Below, piece by piece: positions 41,866 through 51,671 of a stretch of 64,000 bases of DNA. Every line of letters starts with the position of its first letter. Within the stretch, counting starts at the first letter, position 1. Source of the stretch: Alphaproteobacteria bacterium (GTDB lineage Bacteria > Pseudomonadota > Alphaproteobacteria > Micropepsales > Micropepsaceae); the NCBI GenBank assembly GCA_016125165.1, contig WGMH01000003.1, positions 62,001-126,000 on the forward strand, given 5' to 3'. The notes beneath the pieces are model-generated. The model searched no databases, was not told where the DNA came from, and saw only the letters and a program-made list of their open reading frames with translations. The translations under genes and the position numbers were made by a program.

Positions 41866-42026
41866 GCAGCCGCAACATGACCGAAAACTTGTTGCGCAAA
41901 TTGCTCAGGTTGCAGAATTTTCCATAAGCCGCGCGCCTACCGGTTCAACACAAGGCCGCGAAGCCATTTCCTTTCAAGGGATTACCGGGCACACTCACGC
42001 TGCCAACAAGGGGGAGAAAACATCAC

Positions 42027-43475
42027 ATGGCCAGCACAGATGCAGCGCGGGACACCACGCCGCAACTCTTCGGACACCCGCGCGGGCTGACCTATCTGTT
42101 CACAACCGAGATGTGGGAGCGCTTCTCCTACTACGGCATGCGCGCCATCCTGGTGCTCTATCTCACCAACTATCTGCTGCTGGATCCCACTGTGGGAACG
42201 GTTCTTGGGCATGCCACCTTGAAGGGCATCTTTGAGGGTATGGCGGGACCGCTCAACACGCAGCAATTCTCCTCCATGATCTACGGCACATATACCGCCT
42301 TCGTATATCTGACGCCGTTCTTCGGCGGTCTGATTGCCGACAAATGGATCGGGCAACGTTACAGCGTAATCATCGGCGGCGTCCTCATGGCGGCGGGCCA
42401 GTTCACCCTGATGGTGCCGTCTCTGCTCTATGTTGGCCTGCTGTTGCTCATTCTTGGCAATGGCTTCTTCAAACCGAACATTTCCACGCAGGTCGGCAAT
42501 CTCTACAAGCCCGATGACAGCCGCATCGACCGCGCCTTTTCAATCTTCTACGTCGGCATCAATGTGGGCGCATTCTTCTCCCCGCTGATTGCAGGCACTT
42601 TGGGCGAAGAGGTCGGATATCACTGGGGCTTCGGCATCTCCGGCGTGGGCATGATCGTCGGCTTGCTGATATATGTATTCGCTCTGCGCACGTTGCCGCC
42701 TGATCGCATCGGCCGCCTCAAGACGCAGTCTGGTCAGCCCAACAAGCCATTGACCAGTGACGACTGGAAGGCGGTGTTCGCCATTATAGCGCTCTGCATT
42801 CCGGTCACGTTCTTCTGGGCGACCTACGAGCAACAGGGCAACACGATGAACCTGTGGGCACAGGACTTCACGGACCGCCGCCTCATCCCCGGCATCATCG
42901 ACTGGCAGATTCCCGTCACATGGTTCCAGTCCTTCAACCCCTTCATGATCGTCGGCTTTACGCCGCTGGTGGTGTGGTGGTGGGGCAAGCAGGCGAAGAA
43001 GGGCACAGAACCCGCAACGGTCGTGAAGATGTCCATCGGGCTATTCCTGCTCGCGATTTCCTACGTCATCATGGCGGGCGCCGCCTATTTGACGCCCAGC
43101 GGCCAATCGAGCTGGCTATGGCTTCTGGCATTCTACGCCGTGATCACCATGGGCGAGCTCTACCTCTCGCCGCTTGGTCTCGCACTGGTCGCCCGCGTGG
43201 CCCCTGCAAAAATTCTATCGATGATGATGGGCCTGTGGTTCATCACCAGCTTCACAGGCAACCTTCTGCAAGGTTACATCGGCACTTACTTCTCCCGCAT
43301 GGACAAGCCGAGTTTCTTCCTGCTCTGCGCAGCCATAGGCGCGGCAGCAGGTGTCGTCACATGGCTGTTCAATTTCCCGCTTCGTGGCATTCTGGCGCGA
43401 CGTCTTGCGGAAAATCACAATGCGCAACCGGCCATTGGCGACGAAAGCATCGCCGACGCGCCGCCAGCGCACTAG
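42027..43475 (+). CDS. Proton-coupled peptide transporter (POT/PTR family)
   Basis: Inner-membrane di/tripeptide importer of 482 residues with about 12-14 membrane helices. Family marks: HPRGLTYLFTTEMWERFSYYGMRAILVLYL (the ExxERFxYYG motif near 28-40) and FFKPNISTQVGNLY with FSIFYVGINVGAFFSPLIAG (PTR2 signatures). The proton-relay ExxER is intact. It is monocistronic and converges with the aap operon; a long hairpin lies between the two. Confidence 0.94.
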   Translation: MASTDAARDTTPQLFGHPRGLTYLFTTEMWERFSYYGMRAILVLYLTNYLLLDPTVGTVLGHATLKGIFEGMAGPLNTQQFSSMIYGTYTAFVYLTPFFGGLIADKWIGQRYSVIIGGVLMAAGQFTLMVPSLLYVGLLLLILGNGFFKPNISTQVGNLYKPDDSRIDRAFSIFYVGINVGAFFSPLIAGTLGEEVGYHWGFGISGVGMIVGLLIYVFALRTLPPDRIGRLKTQSGQPNKPLTSDDWKAVFAIIALCIPVTFFWATYEQQGNTMNLWAQDFTDRRLIPGIIDWQIPVTWFQSFNPFMIVGFTPLVVWWWGKQAKKGTEPATVVKMSIGLFLLAISYVIMAGAAYLTPSGQSSWLWLLAFYAVITMGELYLSPLGLALVARVAPAKILSMMMGLWFITSFTGNLLQGYIGTYFSRMDKPSFFLLCAAIGAAAGVVTWLFNFPLRGILARRLAENHNAQPAIGDESIADAPPAH

Positions 43476-43481
43476 CAAGAG

Positions 43482-43515
43482 TTGAGAGGGGCCTTCATGT
43501 GAAGGTCCCTCTCAA
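43482..43515. terminator. Long hairpin between convergent genes, probable bidirectional terminator
   Basis: TTGAGAGGG-G-CCTTC, loop ATGT, GAAGG-T-CCCTCTCAA forms a 14-base-pair stem with one G-T pairing, between the peptide-transporter stop (43475) and the aapP stop, which it overlaps. It lacks a T-run on either side, so termination efficiency is uncertain, but position and strength suggest a shared terminator or mRNA 3' stabiliser. Confidence 0.6.
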
Positions 43516-44249
43516 TGCTGCAATATCTGACTCAAGAACAATTTGGTCCGCTCGGATTTCGGAGACGTGAAGAACGTCTCTGGGTCCGCTATCTCCACGA
43601 TCTCGCCGCCATCCATGAAGCACACGCGGTCGGCGACGGTGCGCGCGAAGCCCATCTCGTGCGTCACGACAAGCATGGTCATGCCCTCGCCCGCCAGCTC
43701 CACCATCACATCCAGAACTTCCTTGATCATCTCTGGATCGAGCGCGGATGTCGGCTCATCAAACAGCATGATCTTCGGGGCCATGCACAATGCCCGCGCG
43801 ATGGCAGCGCGCTGTTGCTGCCCTCCCGATAGTTGCGAAGGATATTTTCCAGCCTGATCCGCAATGCGCACGCGGGCGAGATATTCCATCGCCAGTTCGT
43901 CGGCCTGGTGCTTTGGCATCTTTTTCACCCAAATCGGCGCGAGCGTGCAGTTGTCCAGAATGCTCAGATGCGGAAACAGGTTGAACTGCTGAAACACCAT
44001 GCCGACTTCCCGGCGCACGGCGTCGATGCGCTTTGTGTCGTCCGTCAATTCCGCCCCATCCACGATGATATGCCCCGCATCATGCACTTCCAGCCGGTTG
44101 ATACAGCGCACGAGCGTCGATTTTCCGGAGCCGGACGGCCCGCAGATCACGATGCGTTCGCCCTGTCCGACTTCGATGCTCACATTCTTCAGTGCATGAA
44201 ATCCGCCGTAGAATTTGCTCACACCGGAAACGGAAATGATGGCGCTCAT
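43512..44249 (-). CDS. aapP: Amino acid ABC transporter ATP-binding protein
   Basis: ATPase of a polar amino acid importer, 245 residues. Walker [15 protein letters not shown] loop [12 protein letters not shown], signature [15 protein letters not shown], Walker [15 protein letters not shown] and switch His in [10 protein letters not shown] are all intact. The sequence is of the GlnQ/AapP type. It is the last gene of aapJ-Q-M-P on the minus strand and overlaps aapM by four bases. In rhizobia the Aap system has broad amino acid specificity and is under nitrogen control. Confidence 0.95.
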   Translation of the reverse strand: MSAIISVSGVSKFYGGFHALKNVSIEVGQGERIVICGPSGSGKSTLVRCINRLEVHDAGHIIVDGAELTDDTKRIDAVRREVGMVFQQFNLFPHLSILDNCTLAPIWVKKMPKHQADELAMEYLARVRIADQAGKYPSQLSGGQQQRAAIARALCMAPKIMLFDEPTSALDPEMIKEVLDVMVELAGEGMTMLVVTHEMGFARTVADRVCFMDGGEIVEIADPETFFTSPKSERTKLFLSQILQH

Positions 44250-45319
44250 GGCCGCGCTCCCACATTGAGGTTGCGCTCAAGCCGGGCCGAATAGCGCGAG
44301 AGCGAAAAACAAGCCGCCCAATAGATGATGGCGAGAAACAGATAGCCGGTGAGAGCCGTGTTCGGCGAAGCCCACTCCGGGTCGGTATTACCCGCCTGAA
44401 TGACGCCGAGCAGGTCAAGAAATCCGATCACCGATATCAACGACGTATCCTTGAGCATCGAGACCATGTTGTTCACAAGTCCCGGAATGGAAATCTTCAG
44501 CGCCTGCGGCAACACAACGAAGGTCATGCGCCGCCAATAGCCGAGGCCGAGGGCCTTCGCCGCTTCCTCCTGCCCGCGCGGAATCGCCTGCAATCCCCCG
44601 CGCACGACTTCCGCCATATAAGCGGCATTGAAGATCGCAATGGCGACCAGCGCACGGAACAGCTTGTCGGTATCCAGGCTCTCCGGCAGGAACAGAGGCA
44701 ACATGTTCGCAGCCATGAACAGCACGGTGATCATCGGCACGCCGCGCCAAACTTCAATGAAAGTCACGGAGAACCAGCGAATAACAGGCAACTCCGAGCG
44801 CCGGCCCAGCGCCAACAGAATGCCGAGCGGCAGCGAGGCCGCGATGCCCACCACGGCAACAACAAGTGTCAGCAACAGCCCACCCCAGTGCAACGTGGGT
44901 ACGGCTTCCAGTCCGAACACACCACCCAGCAGAAGCACATAGGCCGCAACCGGAAACGCGAAAATCATCAGCGCCGCGCCGAGCCACTTACGGGGAATAT
45001 TGGGCAATGTCAGCCAAAGCGTTCCCGCAATGCCGAGGGCATAGACAATATCGACGCGCCAGCGTTCTCCATCCGGATAGAAGCCATAGATGATCTGACC
45101 GGCGCGCGCCCAGATATATGGCCAGCAGGCGCCCACATCCGCGCCGACGCAGGCGTCGCGCGACGTGCCAGTCCAGACCGCGCGTAGGAACGCCCAATCG
45201 ATCACGGGTGGCACCGCCCATACGAACAGAAGGACGATGGAGGACGTCAGCACCGCATTGCCTGGCGTCGAGAACAGATTGGCGCGAGTCCAGCGGAGTG
45301 CGGTCGTCATCTCACTCAC
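44246..45319 (-). CDS. aapM: Amino acid ABC transporter permease AapM
   Basis: Inner-membrane permease of 357 residues with a long N-terminal extension, as in AapM/BztC. About eight hydrophobic segments are visible; the EAA loop ([24 protein letters not shown]) sits near residue 255 and contacts AapP. The CGVC-like periplasmic portion ([30 protein letters not shown]) between the first helices is typical of this subfamily. It overlaps both neighbours by a few bases, implying coupled translation. Confidence 0.93.
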   Translation of the reverse strand: MSEMTTALRWTRANLFSTPGNAVLTSSIVLLFVWAVPPVIDWAFLRAVWTGTSRDACVGADVGACWPYIWARAGQIIYGFYPDGERWRVDIVYALGIAGTLWLTLPNIPRKWLGAALMIFAFPVAAYVLLLGGVFGLEAVPTLHWGGLLLTLVVAVVGIAASLPLGILLALGRRSELPVIRWFSVTFIEVWRGVPMITVLFMAANMLPLFLPESLDTDKLFRALVAIAIFNAAYMAEVVRGGLQAIPRGQEEAAKALGLGYWRRMTFVVLPQALKISIPGLVNNMVSMLKDTSLISVIGFLDLLGVIQAGNTDPEWASPNTALTGYLFLAIIYWAACFSLSRYSARLERNLNVGARP

Positions 45320-46472
45320 CCCTCATGGCTTGCGCGCTGTTGTACCAGTTCATCAGCAGCGAGGTGAGCAGGCTCAACGCCAGATAGACGCCCATGGTGA
45401 TGGTGATGACTTCGATGGCCTGTCCCGTCTGATTCAGAACCGTGCCCGCAAATACCGAAACAAGTTCCGGGTAACCGATGGCAATGGCGAGCGAGGAATT
45501 CTTTGTGATCGAGAGATACTCGCTCGCCAGCGGGGGAACGATCACGCGCATGGCTTGCGGGATGAGTACAAGCCGCACCGCCAGGCTGGGCTTGAGTCCT
45601 AGAGCCGCCGCCGCCTCGCGTTGCCCGCGCGAGACAGATTGCAGGCCTGCGCGCACGGTTTCGGCTATGTACGCGGCGGTATAGGTCGCAAGCGCTACCG
45701 CCAGCGCCGCAAGTTCGGGGAAGATGTGCAAGCCGCCATCGAAATTGAGTCCGTCGAGGTGCGGCCAGTTCAGCGAGAACGGAATGCCTGTTGCTGCCAG
45801 CGCCAAGGCCGGAAGGCCTAAAAGAATGCCAAACACCATCCCCGTAGTTGCTGGGCGCACGCCCGTCGCCATCTGCTTGCGCACGGCCCAGGAGCGCAGT
45901 GCAAGCGCCGCTGCGACGCCGATTGTCAGCGCGCCCCACACAAGCCACGCCCCGCTTTCGCTCTGCAGCAAGGGAAGATAGAGCCCGCGATTGTTCAGGA
46001 TGAAGAGCCCCTCACCAACCCGCACGCTGTTGCGCGGATATGGGAGAGCTTCCAGCACGCCGAAATACCAAAACAGGATTTGCAACAGCAGGGGAATATT
46101 GCGCAGCGTCTCGACATAGGCCGCACAAACTTTCGATACGAGCCAGTTCATCGAGAGTCGGCCAATGCCAATGAGGAAGCCCAGCACGGTCGCTAGAACG
46201 ATGGAGATCACCGCCACGATGATCGTGTTGATAATGCCGATCAGCAGCACCCGGCCATAAGAGCTCTCTTCGGTGTAGTGCACCGAGGTCTGCAGAATGC
46301 CAAAACCCGCCGTCTCGTTCAGGAAATCAAAGCCACTCGCAATATGTTGGCGCTGAAGGCTTTCCACCGCATTTACCGCCATCCATGCCATCACCAGCAA
46401 CGCGGCTGCCACCACGGCTAATTGCCATGCAAGGCTTCGCCAGTACTGTCGCGCTGATTTTCGTGCTGCCAT
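45312..46472 (-). CDS. aapQ: Amino acid ABC transporter permease AapQ
   Basis: Second permease of the importer, about 386 residues. The EAA loop is VRAGLQSVSRGQREAAAALGLKPS; upstream are LNETAGFGILQTSVHYTEESSYGRVLLIGIINT and VCAAYVETLRNIPLLLQILFWYF, both typical of AapQ/BztB. Two starts are possible: ATG 46496 overlapping aapJ by 20 bases, or ATG 46472 four bases after the aapJ stop; I chose the latter. Downstream overlap with aapM is eight bases. Confidence 0.92.
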   Translation of the reverse strand: MAARKSARQYWRSLAWQLAVVAAALLVMAWMAVNAVESLQRQHIASGFDFLNETAGFGILQTSVHYTEESSYGRVLLIGIINTIIVAVISIVLATVLGFLIGIGRLSMNWLVSKVCAAYVETLRNIPLLLQILFWYFGVLEALPYPRNSVRVGEGLFILNNRGLYLPLLQSESGAWLVWGALTIGVAAALALRSWAVRKQMATGVRPATTGMVFGILLGLPALALAATGIPFSLNWPHLDGLNFDGGLHIFPELAALAVALATYTAAYIAETVRAGLQSVSRGQREAAAALGLKPSLAVRLVLIPQAMRVIVPPLASEYLSITKNSSLAIAIGYPELVSVFAGTVLNQTGQAIEVITITMGVYLALSLLTSLLMNWYNSAQAMRGE

Positions 46473-46476
46473 GCGC

Positions 46477-47484
46477 TCAACGGATCGGCGGAGCATACAT
46501 CAGCCCGCCCTTGGTCCAAAGATTGTTGAGACCGCGTTCAATCTTAAGCGGCGTCTGCATGCCAAAATTGCGCTCGAAGATTTCGCCGTAGTTGCCCACC
46601 TGCTTGATGATGCGGTAGGCCCAATCATCCGTGAGCCCCAGGCTTCTGCCGAATGCACCTTCCTTGCCGAGCAAACGGCGGATTTCCGGCGACGGCGAAT
46701 TTCGCATTGCATCTGCATTTTTTGAGGTGATGCCGAGTTCTTCCGCATTGATAAGCGCGAACAACACCCAGCGGCAGAGATCCGCCCATCGTGGATCGCC
46801 CTGTCGCACGGACGGCCCGAGCGGCTCCTTGGAAATTGTTTCCGGCAACACCACGTGGTCCTCTGGATTCTTCAGGCGCAGGCGATCGCCGTAGAGGCCG
46901 GATTTGTCCGTGGTGTCGGCATCGCAGCGGCCCATGTCATAGGCGGCGAGGTATTCGGCTTCCTTTTGATAGACGAGAATCTTGTATTTCATCTTGTGCG
47001 TGCGGAAGAAATCCGCTGCATTCAGCTCGGTGGTGGTGCCGGTTTGCGTGCAGACGACAGCGTTATTCAGTTCAAGAGCGCTCTTGATACCGAGTTTCTT
47101 GGGCACCATGAAACCCTGCCCGTCGTAGAAATCGACCCCGATGAATTCGAGGCCAAGGCTTACATCGCGGTCCATGGTCCAGGTTGTGTTGCGCGAAAGC
47201 ACTTCGAACTGTCCGGCCTGCAATGCCGCGAACCGTTCCTGTGAGGCGGTTGGCGTGAACCGCACCTTGGTCTTGTCGTTGAAAATGGCCGCCGCTATGC
47301 CGCGACAATAATCCACATCCAGCCCAGTCCAGTTTCCCTTGGCGTCCGGTGTTGAAAAACCAGGCGTCCCCTCATTCACGCCGCAGCCGAGATATCCGCG
47401 CGCCTTTACCTGCTCCAGCGTGCCGGCGGACGCCACCGCCATGCCGAACGCAAACATCAATGCTGCGAGTGCCAGAACGCGCAT
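46477..47484 (-). CDS. aapJ: Amino acid ABC transporter substrate-binding protein
   Basis: Periplasmic binding protein of 335 residues that delivers amino acids to AapQMP. The signal peptide is RVLALAALMFAFGMAVASA; the mature protein starts GTLEQVKARGYLGCGVNEG and holds the ligand-binding segments TGLDVDYCRGIAAAIF and FEVLSRNTTWTMDRDV typical of AapJ/BztA. First gene of the aapJQMP operon, divergent from metC with 140 bases between starts, which hold both promoters. Confidence 0.94.
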   Translation of the reverse strand: MRVLALAALMFAFGMAVASAGTLEQVKARGYLGCGVNEGTPGFSTPDAKGNWTGLDVDYCRGIAAAIFNDKTKVRFTPTASQERFAALQAGQFEVLSRNTTWTMDRDVSLGLEFIGVDFYDGQGFMVPKKLGIKSALELNNAVVCTQTGTTTELNAADFFRTHKMKYKILVYQKEAEYLAAYDMGRCDADTTDKSGLYGDRLRLKNPEDHVVLPETISKEPLGPSVRQGDPRWADLCRWVLFALINAEELGITSKNADAMRNSPSPEIRRLLGKEGAFGRSLGLTDDWAYRIIKQVGNYGEIFERNFGMQTPLKIERGLNNLWTKGGLMYAPPIR

Positions 47485-47624
47485 GCCACCCCTTTTCGCG
47501 CGCCCAAGCCGAACGCATGCGTGAGTGTGTCATCCCCCAGCGGCAAGGCCAAGGTGCGATTGCACTTTCGCGGCTGCGCCTTCGGTGCCAGATTGCGCGG
47601 CTCAACCATCGCAAAGCCTTTCAC

Positions 47625-48788
47625 ATGAGCAGCAAAGACCTGAAGCCAGACACCGTCGCCACCCATGCGGGGCGGATGAGCAGCGAACATTTCGGCGTCG
47701 TGAACACACCAGTCTATCGCGCCTCGACGATTCTGTATCCCACACTCGAGAAGCTGGAGGCGCGCGATACCCGCTACCGCTATGGCCGCATCGGCACGCC
47801 GTCGTCCGAGAGCTTCGAGAACGCGATTTCCGAACTGGAAGGCGCGGCGCGCACGATGGTTTGCACGTCGGGATTGAACGCGGCGGTGCTTGCTATTCTT
47901 TCGGTGTGCAGCGCCGGCGACCACATCCTGGTGACCGACAATTGCTATGGGCCCACGCGCATCTTTTGCAGGCAGACAGCGAAGCGCTTCGGAATCACAG
48001 CCGACTTCTTTGATCCGCTGATCGGGCGCGATATTGCCGCGCACATCAAGCCGAACACCAAGGCTGTCTTCTGCGAAAGCCCTGGCTCACAGACCTTCGA
48101 GGTTCAAGACATTCCCGCCATCGCTGAGGTCGCGCATGCGCACGGCGCGGCAGTGTTGATGGACAATACGTGGGCCACGCCCCTCTTCTTCCCTGCGCTT
48201 CAGCGGGGCGTCGATTTCTCTATCCAGGCGGCCACGAAGTATATCGGCGGCCATGCCGATGTGATGATCGGCTATGTCTCGGTGAACGAGCAATATCGCG
48301 AGAAGCTGGAGCATACGCACGACGAACTTGGCCTCTATGCCAGCGGCGACGATTGCTATCTGGCGCTTCGCGGCCTTCGCACCATGCCGGTGCGGCTTGC
48401 CCGCCATCATGAGACCGGCCTGACACTGGCGCGCTGGCTTCAAGCGCGGCCCGAAGTCGAGCGCGTGCTGCATCCTGCGCTAGAATCAGATCCGGGCCAT
48501 GCCCTGTGGAAGCGTGACTTCAAGGGCGCATCCGGTCTTTTCGGTATTGAATTGAAGCCGGTCAATGACAAGCAGCTTGCTGCCTTCATGAACGCGCTCA
48601 AGCTCTATGGCATGGGCTATTCGTGGGGCGGTTACGAAAGTCTGATCGTGCCCGCCCACTTCACCCGCAGCGCGAGACCCTTCGGTGAAATGGGCCCGGT
48701 TCTGCGCATTCATGCTGGCCTCGAAGACGCGGGCGATCTCATCGCCGATCTGGAGCAAGCCTTCGCGCAAATGCAGGCGGCGGCATGA
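47625..48788 (+). CDS. metC: Cystathionine beta-lyase
   Basis: PLP enzyme cleaving cystathionine to homocysteine in methionine synthesis, 387 residues. ATG 47625 gives [24 protein letters not shown]; the long upstream open frame is divergent-promoter DNA. Motifs: [24 protein letters not shown], catalytic Lys205 in [13 protein letters not shown], and the C-terminal SWGGYESLI, where the MetC-type Trp is present. It overlaps hisI by four bases, an unusual pairing of methionine and histidine genes. Confidence 0.93.
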   Translation: MSSKDLKPDTVATHAGRMSSEHFGVVNTPVYRASTILYPTLEKLEARDTRYRYGRIGTPSSESFENAISELEGAARTMVCTSGLNAAVLAILSVCSAGDHILVTDNCYGPTRIFCRQTAKRFGITADFFDPLIGRDIAAHIKPNTKAVFCESPGSQTFEVQDIPAIAEVAHAHGAAVLMDNTWATPLFFPALQRGVDFSIQAATKYIGGHADVMIGYVSVNEQYREKLEHTHDELGLYASGDDCYLALRGLRTMPVRLARHHETGLTLARWLQARPEVERVLHPALESDPGHALWKRDFKGASGLFGIELKPVNDKQLAAFMNALKLYGMGYSWGGYESLIVPAHFTRSARPFGEMGPVLRIHAGLEDAGDLIADLEQAFAQMQAAA

Positions 48789-49126
48789 CCGAAGCCATCG
48801 ACAAGGCGGCCTTTCTCGCTGCTATCAGCTTCAATGCGGATGGTCTTGTGCCCGCCATCGCGCAGGATCATGCGAGCGGCGACGTGCTGATGCTAGCGTG
48901 GATGAACCGCGAGTCACTGGTCTTAACGCTCGAAACCGGCCGCATGACCTATTGGTCACGTTCACGAAAGGCTCTGTGGACAAAGGGCGAAACATCCGGT
49001 CATACACAGCATGTGACGGAGGCGTACGTCGATTGCGACGGAGATACGCTCTTGTTCAAAGTGGAGCAAGCCGGCCCGGCATGTCACACCGGCGCTTCCA
49101 CATGCTTCTTTCGCAAACTCGGCTGA
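48785..49126 (+). CDS. hisI: Phosphoribosyl-AMP cyclohydrolase
   Basis: Third step of histidine synthesis, opening the purine ring of PR-AMP. The 113-residue single-domain enzyme has [13 protein letters not shown], the Zn and Mg site [23 protein letters not shown] (DCDxD, and CHTG), and [11 protein letters not shown]. No HisE domain is fused, as in most alphaproteobacteria. Its ATG overlaps the metC stop, so it is translated from the metC message. Confidence 0.94.
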   Translation: MTEAIDKAAFLAAISFNADGLVPAIAQDHASGDVLMLAWMNRESLVLTLETGRMTYWSRSRKALWTKGETSGHTQHVTEAYVDCDGDTLLFKVEQAGPACHTGASTCFFRKLG

Positions 49127-49129
49127 GGT

Positions 49130-49324
49130 TCAGTTCATCCCGAAGAAATCATTGCCGCTCGGCGGATAATCACGGTCGCGCGGAAACGCGAACACAACCA
49201 TGGCGGCTGTGAAACCACCAACCGCGCCCATGAACCCGCCAAGCTGGTAATTATCCGATACCAGTAGAAATCCGGCGAAACAACCGAGCAGCATGAAAAT
49301 GCCGACGATCCAGACTCTGCGCAT
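49130..49324 (-). CDS. Small membrane protein, unknown
   Basis: A 64-residue protein with two membrane helices (VWIVGIFMLLGCFAGFLLV and LGGFMGAVGGFTAAMVVFAFP) and a short polar tail (RDRDYPPSGNDFFGMN). No family recognised. ATG 49324 is the only start. It converges with hisI, three bases separating the stop codons. Confidence 0.7.
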   Translation of the reverse strand: MRRVWIVGIFMLLGCFAGFLLVSDNYQLGGFMGAVGGFTAAMVVFAFPRDRDYPPSGNDFFGMN

Positions 49325-49342
49325 GGCAGTTCTCCCGCTACG

Positions 49343-50659
49343 TCAGGCGAATATAGCCCTCAAATGCGGGTTCAGAAATGTTCCCTTTGTGTCAACTTTG
49401 CGGCGGAGCTCGCGAAACCGGCCGAATTGCGGGTAGACCTGTTCAGCGCGCGTGGCATCCAGAGTGTGACGTTTGCCCCAATGCGGGCGGCCTTCGTAGG
49501 ATTTGAAGATCGTCTCGCATGCGTCGAACAGCTTGTAGGTATCGACCCGGAAATATTGGTGCACCGCGATGGTAGCGCTTGCGCGGCCCTGGAACGGGCT
49601 CATCCACACGTCGTCACCGGCCACAGTCCGGTATTCAATCGGGAAACCGGTGTTGATCCTCCGCTTACGGATCATTTCCACGATCTCGCGGATGCAATCC
49701 GGCCCCTTTTCGGCGGGAACCGCATATTCCATCTCGTTGAAACGCGTTGTGCGGGGACTTGGGAAGATTTCATGGCTCCACCTGACTTTGGCTGGTCCCG
49801 GCATGAACTGGGAAAACAGGCCGTGTGCGAATTTCAGCAAAAACGGTGCATAGGGGAGTATTTCATTGATACCCTCGAACAATCTGGTCTCGCCGCCAGA
49901 TTTCTCGCCACGTGCATACATTTCTTCGGCAGTTCGTGGCGCAGGCGCCGGATCATCCGTTTCGTTTAACGCTTTGCAGATGCAGCGGTCCGAATAGGGG
50001 AACCAGAAGAACTCGAAATGCCGGTTGCTATTGATGAGATGATCCAACTCCGCAAACAGCTCGTCGGGCGCCTTCAGGTAATTTTGCTCTTTGAGCTTAT
50101 ACGCAGGGCGCACCTTCATGTTGATTTCGCTCATCACCCCCAGCATGCCAAGGCCGCACCGGCCCGCCTCAAACAATTCGGTGTTCTCGGACGGCGTACA
50201 GTTCACGACGTCCCCGTTCGCCATCACAAGCCGAAAGCCCGCCACTTCGGATGAAAAATTGCCCAGATTTGGCCCGGTGCCATGCGTGCCCGTGTTCACC
50301 ACACCTGCCAGCGCCTGACGGTCGATATCACCCATGTTCTTAAAGCCGAAACCGGCAGCATGGAGGATCGGGCCAATCTGCCAGAGTTTGGTCGCCGCCC
50401 CGAGCGTCGCCGTAGCCGTTTGCGTATCGATGCTTTTCAGTCCTCGAAACGCATCAAGATCGATCAGCATACCGTCACTGGCGCAGACCGGTGTGAACGA
50501 GTGACCGGAGCCGGGAACACGAACCGTGCCCTGCGCGCCCCTGACAGCCGCAGCCAATTCCACCTCATCCTTGGGCACCACTATGGTCTTCGGTTTGCAG
50601 TGCACGCCCCCGGACCAGTTCGACCACTCTCCACCGACAACCTTCACTGCAGCCCCCAA
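49343..50659 (-). CDS. FAD-linked sugar-1,4-lactone oxidase (ALO family)
   Basis: Flavoprotein oxidising aldonolactones or related sugar alcohols, 438 residues. The FAD domain shows VRVPGSGHSFTPVC, whose His is the usual covalent flavin site, LAGVVNTGTHGTGP and GRCGLGMLGVMSEINMKV. The C-terminal domain ends with the ALO signature GRPHWGKRHTLDAT. D-arabinono-1,4-lactone oxidase is the closest annotation; bacterial relatives act on various polyols, so the substrate is uncertain. Codons around 49343-50659 are somewhat less GC-rich than the operons nearby. Monocistronic. Confidence 0.88.
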   Translation of the reverse strand: MGAAVKVVGGEWSNWSGGVHCKPKTIVVPKDEVELAAAVRGAQGTVRVPGSGHSFTPVCASDGMLIDLDAFRGLKSIDTQTATATLGAATKLWQIGPILHAAGFGFKNMGDIDRQALAGVVNTGTHGTGPNLGNFSSEVAGFRLVMANGDVVNCTPSENTELFEAGRCGLGMLGVMSEINMKVRPAYKLKEQNYLKAPDELFAELDHLINSNRHFEFFWFPYSDRCICKALNETDDPAPAPRTAEEMYARGEKSGGETRLFEGINEILPYAPFLLKFAHGLFSQFMPGPAKVRWSHEIFPSPRTTRFNEMEYAVPAEKGPDCIREIVEMIRKRRINTGFPIEYRTVAGDDVWMSPFQGRASATIAVHQYFRVDTYKLFDACETIFKSYEGRPHWGKRHTLDATRAEQVYPQFGRFRELRRKVDTKGTFLNPHLRAIFA

Positions 50660-50730
50660 ATGCCAATGTCGCCATTCATGTTCGCTTTTAGCCCGCTGTC
50701 GTCGAACGTCAATCAGGCTTCCTGCCGCGT

Positions 50731-51579
50731 TCAGATGTCCGCGAATTTGGGGGCCCGTTTTTCCAGGAAGTGCGCCACGCCTTCCTTGAATTCGCTGTGG
50801 GCGAGGCTCGTCTTCATCTCCTTGTCAGCAGTGGCAAGGGATTCATTGAAATCCTGAAAATTCGCCTTCCACACTTGCGCCTTCATTACCGCCATGGACC
50901 GCGGAGAAACTGTATCGGCCAGCAAGCGTGCATAGGCCATCACATTGTCAACAAAATTCTCCTGGGCAAATACCTTGTTCACAAGACCAAGGGCTCGCGC
51001 TTCCTCCGCCCCGATCTTGCGGGCTGACAGCAACAGATCAAGAGCATTCGCCTGCCCGACAAGGCGCGGCAACAGCCAACTGATGCCGTGTTCGGCGATC
51101 AAACCGCGTTGTGCGAATGCCGTTGTGAACACGGCCTTGTCGGCAGCAAAACGCATATCAGCGTAAAGCGCCATTACCAGACCAATGCCTGCAATTGGCC
51201 CATTGATCGCAGCGATGATCGGCTTTTTTGTGCGTGCGAAATATCCGAAGCGTTCGGCATCGGCAAAATCGACGGAAAGATCCGGACCCAAATCGGACTC
51301 GAAATGCGAATCGAAGGATCCGTCCTTCATGTCTTCACTTGCGGGCGGTCGCGCCTGAATTCCGGTGAGCACCTCCATATCCGCGCCAGCACAGAACCCG
51401 CGGCCAGCCCCGGTCAATACAATCACGCGCACATTGGTGTCGTTTGTCGCGGCGGCCATCGCGCGCTTGATGCTCTCGGCCATGGTACCCGTGTAGGCAT
51501 TCAGGCGTTCGGGCCGATTGAGTGTAATGGTCGCGATACGATCCTTCACCTCATAGAGAATGTCCGGATAGTCGGTCAT
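50731..51579 (-). CDS. Enoyl-CoA hydratase/isomerase family protein
   Basis: Crotonase-fold enzyme of 282 residues. N-terminal ITLNRPERLNAYTGTMAESI, oxyanion segment GAGRGFCAGADMEVL and IAAINGPIAGIGLVMALYADMRFAADKAVF are standard; catalytic acidic residues lie around RGLIAEHGISWLLPRLVG. Divergent from a second, similar crotonase (51672-52478), with 92 bases between starts. The pair may act in fatty acid or aromatic breakdown; the precise substrate is not predictable. Confidence 0.9.
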   Translation of the reverse strand: MTDYPDILYEVKDRIATITLNRPERLNAYTGTMAESIKRAMAAATNDTNVRVIVLTGAGRGFCAGADMEVLTGIQARPPASEDMKDGSFDSHFESDLGPDLSVDFADAERFGYFARTKKPIIAAINGPIAGIGLVMALYADMRFAADKAVFTTAFAQRGLIAEHGISWLLPRLVGQANALDLLLSARKIGAEEARALGLVNKVFAQENFVDNVMAYARLLADTVSPRSMAVMKAQVWKANFQDFNESLATADKEMKTSLAHSEFKEGVAHFLEKRAPKFADI

Positions 51580-51671
51580 GGCGTACTCCCGTTATTTCAC
51601 CTGTTGCGGAATGGCTTTGTGGCATGTTCCCATATCCACAAGGGGCTGCAAGCCCCAACATGGAGGGAAAC

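Noticed and set aside
47485-47624. SAM riboswitch before metC
   Set aside because: I looked for SAM-II conserved stretches in the aapJ-metC gap and did not find them; only ordinary promoter-size sequence is present.
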